DNA from: Nereocystis luetkeana
Taxonomy: Eukaryota > Sar > Phaeophyceae > Laminariales > Laminariaceae
Length of the DNA stretch: 64,000 nt
Assembly: GCA_031213475.1 (NCBI GenBank)
Contig: JARUPZ010000030.1
Location: forward strand, 4,465,161 to 4,529,160
Reading direction: 5' to 3'
The position numbers and the translations under genes were made by a program. Within the stretch, counting starts at the first letter, position 1. Each line of letters starts with the position of its first letter. Positions 58,395-64,000 of this stretch are shown here, in pieces. Under the pieces are notes generated by a model that was not told the origin of the DNA, ran no database searches, and was given only the letters and a program-made list of their open reading frames with translations.

Positions 58395-58524
58395 GACCGC
58401 GTTATCATACACAACGGAAAATAATATGATCCCCCGTCGAACCAAACCATCCGGTACTACGACCGCGAAATCATACACAACGAAAACTGATCTGATCCCC
58501 AGTCAGACCAAACCACCAGGTATA
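58395..58524. repeat. 66 bp tandem duplication
   Basis: GACCGCG..ATCATACACAACG starts both units (58395, 58461). Confidence 0.7.
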
Positions 58525-58626
58525 AATAATAGACCGCCCCAACGTTTAGGGGCAACACATTACGAGGGGGGAAAAGTTACCGACCGGTATATGATAAAAT
58601 AATCGGCTTGGTAAGTGGAGACGAAA

Positions 58627-59226
58627 ACCTCGAAGCCTTGGACACAGCGACCCGAGCAAGGACCGAGGTGTTCAGTCCGTCCCATTACGTACATACCAGG
58701 TACCATGGCACAGCCGGCATCTACCCGGCGGCTATTGCCCTTGAAGCGCTTGAGCAGGGCGATGGTCATGCCTTACACGCCCAGCTCGAGCTGGTATGAT
58801 AATGCAGCCGAGCATCATTTTCCCCCTGAACGCCAGGAGTCTTGCTCTTGAGACAGCCACAGACGTGGCAGTGGCCAAAACCGTCCCGTCAGCACCAGGA
58901 AGATTGCACCTGATGCTGACAACACGGTTTGGCCACTGCAGTGACTGCTTCGAAAGCAAACTCCCGCGCTGTGGTGCTGATGACACAGTTTGTCTTGAGC
59001 CGTGGCTGCTTCGGAAACAAGCTTCTCCCGCGTTGTGGGAGAAAAATCGATGCTAGACTGCATATCATACCTGGGTGCGCATGGCATGACCGTCGCCCCC
59101 CTCGAACGCTTCAAGGGCAACAACCGCCGGGTGTAGGCCGGCTGCGCCATGGCGCCCTGCGGTGCAGCGAGACAGACTGAGCACCTCGTTCCTTGCTCGG
59201 GTCGCTAAAACCAAGGCTTCGAGATG
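58627..59226. repeat. Large imperfect inverted repeat, arms about 300 bp
   Basis: CTCGAAGCCTTGG, CGACCCGAGCAAGGA and CGGCGG..TTGCCCTTGAAGCG on the left recur in inverse order and strand on the right, with the centre near 58925. Each arm has open frames but none is recognisable. Confidence 0.65.
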
Positions 59227-60306
59227 CTGGTGCCCACTTTACCCGCCCGATCCTTTTTTTTTGGTACGTTTTCCTGAAGTATCAGTAATATTCACTGGTA
59301 GTCTCCAAAAAAGGAGACGGTTCGCTACTGCAGGGTCACTCACTACCGAAGTACCGGGCGGTTTTGGCTTGACTTAGGGATCATTTGAAATTTCGTTGGG
59401 TGTGCCTTCGCCGCCCCTTCGCTGCATGCAGGCAGAGTTCCACCCGATGACATTCGTTCATTCATTTACACATTATTTCAAAGGTCGATAAAAAATCCCA
59501 GGGAGTAGTTAGCGGGTTCTCCGTGGGTCAACTGAAGCGACACCCAGATTCCCGACAAGAGCGAGCACGAACAGGCCGAGAAACAGGCGCAGGAGGAGAT
59601 GCCTGATTAATATATACCTGGTATATATACATATACATACTTCGAAGCATATAATATATACCTGGTATATATATATATGTTTGCGTCGTCGCACTATGCA
59701 CAGCAACAGTTGCAGGAGCACAATACGCCTGCCTTGCGCTTAAAAATAGTATAGCTGTCTCTTGCAGCAGTAGGAATTTGCGCAGCGGGATATTTGTAAC
59801 TGGCGTCAAACTTGCGTGCGTTGGTGTGAGTGGCCGTGTTACGTTAGCCATCGACGCTCCGTGTCCAGCACACCACCCGCAACCAGTGCCCACGCTGATT
59901 CTCCCATCCGTCGATTTTTGATGTCCAAGCCCCATCCCGTAGGTCTCCAGGCGCCTGCCTTGCTTCACGCCTGCTGCGCGCTGACACTACTACTGCTGAA
60001 GGCCCCTTCTGGTTCCTGTTTTTTATAGTAACCTGCTACACACAGCTGCTGCACTCTGCTGGTCCACATTTTAGGTTTGTCCTAATTGGTAAAGCAAAAC
60101 AAAGTCGCCCGTCCTGTGGTCTAACCATTTTCAGGGGGGCGATTCAAGGGTCGGGTCAGAACTCGACGGTCGGGCCGGGTCGGATCACCGAAAAAATTAG
60201 AAACTCGCATCAAGAGTCTCATATCAGGACCCTCCGAGACACTTGAGGGATACAGCACTGACAAGAGGGGCCCAGATGGCCTCTGCTACACTCAAAGCAT
60301 TCTAAT

Positions 60307-60417
60307 ATTACAGGGCACCACGGCAAATAGGACCAAATTTTGTTGGTAAAAAGAAGCAACTATACAGGTTTTTTGTGTGTGTGCCGTAGGCCCCTATTTG
60401 CTATGGTCCCCCGTAAT
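60307..60417 (+). mobile_element. Family A MITE
   Basis: The left end is mutated to TACAGGGCACC; the right arm ends CCCCCGTAA. Confidence 0.75.
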
Positions 60418-60419
60418 AG

Positions 60420-60885
60420 CTCCCCGTTGAGTTGCGAGCCCCTGATTCTACAGGAGTCGGACCTCCAATCATCGGGGGTTGTTGGGTGTTGCCCACGTCG
60501 TGCATGCCGAAGCTCCTCGAGGATGCCAATGACGCGCTACCGACTGAGGGACACAGCCTGCCTACAGTAGTCCAGATGGCCTCTGCTACACCCGAGCTCT
60601 CTACTAGTCCCCCATCGAGTTGCGAGCCCCCGATTGCACAGGAGCCGCCCCCCCCCCGATCCTCGGTGGTCGTTGGATGCTGCCCGCGTCATCTGCATCC
60701 TCGAAGGGGTTAGGCATGTACTTCGTATGATGCGGGCAACACCCAACAACCACTGATGATTTGATAAGAGGCCCTGCTCCTGTGCAATCAGGGGCTCGTA
60801 ACTCGATGGAGGGCTATAGAGTGCCAGATTATAGTAGAGGGCATCTGGACTCCTGTGATGGCGCCATAGTGTCTCGGTGTGTCCT
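60420..60885. repeat. Local cluster of direct and inverted repeats
   Basis: GAGTTGCGAGCCCC..GATT and GTTGTTGGGTGTTGCCC appear as two direct copies (60425, 60608) and one inverted copy (60740-60800). Confidence 0.5.
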
Positions 60886-61299
60886 GATATCAGACACATG
60901 TTTCATGTTCCCTCGTATATCGTTATTTGTTTTTTTTTGTTAGGAGCGAGGTACTCGAAGTATACATATCCACACCGGGGAAATACTCATACTTTATCCA
61001 AATCCTTTTCGCCGATTTTTGCTCCCTGCCTGCACACCAAAATTTTTTCATCCAAACCCTTTTCACCGGTCTTCGCTCCCCGCACCAAAATTTTCCCTCA
61101 AAGCACTTACGGCAAGAAGCTTACAGGAGTTATAAAATAATGGTTTTGTGCCGTCCTTGTGGCCAAGGAGATATGGCCTCGCGCCAGGAGATGGATGAGC
61201 ATTCTGAAAAGCGAACAGCGATGCCGCACACACCCGAACCTTCCACACTTTGGGCAGGTCGTCGATTCCCGCTCATCGACCCATATATTCATGATCGGT

Positions 61300-61500
61300 A
61301 CGATCTAGCTCCATGTTACCGGGTGGGAGCCGTATAACCTGTATGATCTAGGACAGGAGTTCTGGGTTGGATCTGCACTACACAGATCCTGCACAACGTA
61401 TCATAACGGCATGATAGGATCTACTACTGCTGTAGATGATTTAGATGATCCATCTGTAGATGGATATATATAGATAGATAGATCGTGATCTGTCTGATGT
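61300..61500 (+). repeat. Family C repeat
   Basis: ACCGGGTGGGAGCCGTATAA, GGGTTGGATCTGCAC and GATGATTTAGATGATCC are seen. Confidence 0.62.
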
Positions 61501-61509
61501 GTGGGACCT

Positions 61510-62720
61510 TCCAGCAGCAGCAGCAGCAGCAGCAGCAATCAACTACTCGTGCGGGCACCGGTATTCGCGATGTTTGGATGTCTCGGAACGTTAGGATCAC
61601 GTCCCAGGGAGTTGCTGCTCTTCCCAGCCCTTTTCTTGGGCGGGCGAACGACTCAATAACCTTAAGCCTTCAGTTCTATACCCGCCTCGTATTCACATAA
61701 TATGCTGGTACCACTTACACAAGGCGGCGTATAGTTGTCCGTGTGTGTAGAAATGTCCCACGAGCCAGCCCGCATGCCGTTCCGCACGCCTGTACTTAAT
61801 ATACCATTGAACTGGAATTTAGGGGAGGGGTCGCCGTGGACAATTGAAATACTTGTGTTCGAAGGGCTGTGAATCGCAGCCGATTCAATCGTACCATTCA
61901 ATCCCTACCAGAATCGCAACATAAAGACGATCGTTTCACCCAAGTATTCTGAAAAGTATTTCACCCGCTGCTACATTTGCCTCCCTCACCAGTCGGGGAG
62001 TGTGGCCGTGTCCTTGGGGCTCGGTTCGTTGGTCCGGCTTGCTTCGCTTGTTCCATTTTACTCCAAATTCTCAAGCGAGCCGATTGACCGAACGAAATCG
62101 ATAAAAAAATCCAATCGAACGTTCGCTCCGATTCCCAGCCCTACCCTACGTATACCACCGTATCTATGAGGCCAGGCACTTCTTACTCGATGATTTACTG
62201 GTGTACCATTGTGCCTGGTACCATACGAGCACAGCCGTTAGAGTCCTGAGGGCAACACACGACGCTTTCATCAGAAATAACTGCTACACGAAAATGAACC
62301 CAAATATCGTACCCCATACGAGTACGAGTACTTGAGTATGTGTATATCGATCCGACAACCAACTGTCTCCTAGAATGATACGTGTATACTACAGCTGTGA
62401 GTTGGCTAGGTTTGACCGCTTGATGGGAGTGGAATGGCAGTTAGGCGGGCGATGCGAACCACCCCGCTCTTCTCCCAGGTCGAGGGGGGCCCGCGGGAGA
62501 CGCCCCCCGAGGGCCTGGCAGAGGCGCATTACGCTACGCGTACAAGCAATTTCATTTCGAACACAACAAGAAACATAACCAAACACGCCTTCCGACAAGT
62601 AATGAAACCCAAGTAAGGTAGTCCGAAGACCACTCTTTGCAGCACGGCTCTGCAACGAAACTCATGCAGGGCGTCGAGGCCGGCCAATTGTCTGTGGGGA
62701 AAACGACCTCGAGCTCCCTG
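61510..62720. other. No recognised gene
   Basis: A (CAG)n tract at 61511-61537 is the only structured feature; the remainder shows no supported coding region. Confidence 0.45.
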
Positions 62721-62724
62721 TATA

Positions 62725-62790
62725 ACAAGGGTAGGGTTAGGGTTGTTAGGGTCGGGTTGGGTCTGGGGTCGGGTGGGTCTGGGTCGACGT
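62725..62790. repeat. Short telomere-like and GGGTC-rich stretch
   Basis: GGGTAGGGTTAGGGTTGTTA is followed by GGGTC/GGGTT units; too short and irregular to be a telomere. Confidence 0.45.
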
Positions 62791-62799
62791 GCAAGATAG

Positions 62800-64000
62800 A
62801 ATTTGACAGGTGCCCTGCAAGATCTTTGCTGCACGGCCCCGCTGCAATTAGGGCTATCCAATGGTAGGACAGCAGTTGGGACCGCTGCAACAAATTGTAG
62901 CACCGTACGTACGAGCCAGCATGAGCCAACTACGCAAAATAGCCCGTCAGCCACCTCGCAGAAGTAGTAGTCCTACAACGTGCTGTCGCTGTTTACCAGG
63001 TATCTTTGCCAGCAGCAGCACAAAATGCGTGCTATATATATATACCAGGTACCAGGTACCCTGGTATCGATGATCGATCGATATTCTACGCCCAAGTTGT
63101 TGTTACTGCTGTCGTCGTTGTTGGTCTTCCGCCCTTCCTTGTGGTAGGTAACTGGTATGTTCTGTGTGACGTGGATCGTGTGCTACGACACAGTAATATT
63201 ATGTAGTTGAATGGCGCAGTGTAGACTTGAAGCTGGGTACTGCTGCGGCGGCGGATTACTCGTAGGAGACCAGGAGTCGGACGCACGCACGCCAGTACAT
63301 TCACTTACAGTATGTACTACTGCAGCAACTACTCTATGGTGGGTAGGATCAACACCGGTCTTGTTATGATGCTGTGTTGTGAACGGAGTGTGGTCCGTAA
63401 AAAACGTCAAACGTTGTGAGGAAGGAAATGCGGATGCATGCTTTGCTCTTCTCTTCTCTTATGGTGGTGGATTCGTTGCTCTTTCGTGTTCACCACGGTC
63501 GACCTGCGTAGAGTAGGCGTTTCTCCGTGTTGCTCTCGGGGGGGGGGGTAATGATGAAGATTGGCGGGGGCGACAAGGGTGTTGGTGACGATGCGAACAG
63601 ACCTTCCTCGACCGGGATACAAATACTCGAAGGGCGAACAATGTGGAGAGCCTTCGTGACCCTGCGAGTCATGGACCCCGAGTGGTTACGTACCTGGTAC
63701 TTGTTACTCGTCGTACATAAGCACAAACAGCAGTGTGAGCATGATTCCATTCGCATGGTAGGACAAGGCCGTACAACCGTCGTACACCGCACAAGAGCGG
63801 TACGAGTACCAGGTATACTCCTGCATGAGTACCCGTGGATATACCAGTCGGTACCGCTGCAGCCGTACCGAGTCGTGGTCGAGGGTAGTCAGTCGTCTAT
63901 CGTCTGGCATATTACCTACCAGGGGTACCTGGCTGTGGTACTCGTGGTGCTGGTGGGTACCACTCTGTCCCATAATATAAAGACCGCGTGTATATAAATA
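62800..64000. other. No recognised gene; cluster of TACCAGGTA motifs
   Basis: TACCAGGTACCAGGTACCCT near 63043-63066 and further copies near 63690, 63808 and 63917 make this one of the densest clusters. Confidence 0.5.

Noticed and set aside
62725..62790. An interstitial telomere
   Set aside because: Only two or three TTAGGG-like units are present and they drift quickly into GGGTC-type units.
63043..63066. A Mos1-type mariner end, because TACCAGGT resembles its tip
   Set aside because: The resemblance stops after a few bases, and no longer inverted end follows.

Overview
This window looks like nuclear DNA from a repeat-rich, intron-rich eukaryote. Two recognisable genes are cut into small exons with GT-AG introns of about 1 to 4 kb. 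No operons, Shine-Dalgarno sites, rRNA genes or convincing intact tRNA genes were seen. Microsatellites, poly-G tracts, short inverted-repeat elements and tRNA-derived repeats fill the rest. The standard genetic code is used. The lineage cannot be fixed from the sequence. A broken LINE-like reading frame gives me a weak impression of a stramenopile alga, and this should be tested by search.

The two genes are both on the minus strand. A complete FKBP12-type peptidyl-prolyl isomerase is encoded by four exons between 11702 and 4069; they join in phase to 112 codons. An AK2-type adenylate kinase is encoded by at least five exons between 56932 and 46727. They join in phase from the P-loop to the C-terminal helix, and only the first exon(s) and the last short exon were not found. 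Weaker coding material includes a LINE reverse-transcriptase C-terminal remnant (15437-16195, minus, one in-frame stop), a LINE-tail Cys/His remnant (46350-46532, minus) and an unassigned possible exon (20794-21062, minus).

Layout: 1-4068 holds repeats and G-runs; 4069-11702 is the FKBP gene with repeats in its introns; 12-20 kb holds microsatellites, a LINE fragment and a terminal-inverted-repeat (TIR) element related to it; 20-31 kb holds a triplicated module, tRNA-derived composite repeats and many MITEs; 31-46 kb is dominated by a G-run-headed dispersed repeat, LINE 3' ends and long simple repeats; 46.7-57 kb is the adenylate kinase gene, whose introns carry MITEs and satellites; 57-64 kb holds inverted repeats and dispersed repeats.

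Repeat families named below: A, about 105 bp MITE with TA flanks (25 copies); B, about 92 bp MITE with TTAA ends; C, GATC-rich repeat of about 400 bp; D, G-run-headed repeat; F, about 235 bp TIR element; G, LINE-related TIR element; H, inverted-arm element; L, LINE 3' end; S, T and U, tRNA-derived repeats. The most unusual signal is a class of very short insertions seen when repeat copies are aligned by eye. A TA in one copy becomes TA-CCWGG-TA, TA-CG-TA or TA-TTAA-TA in another. The CCWGG form occurs roughly fifty times in the window and looks like footprints of TA-targeting DNA transposons or an undescribed micro-insertion process.
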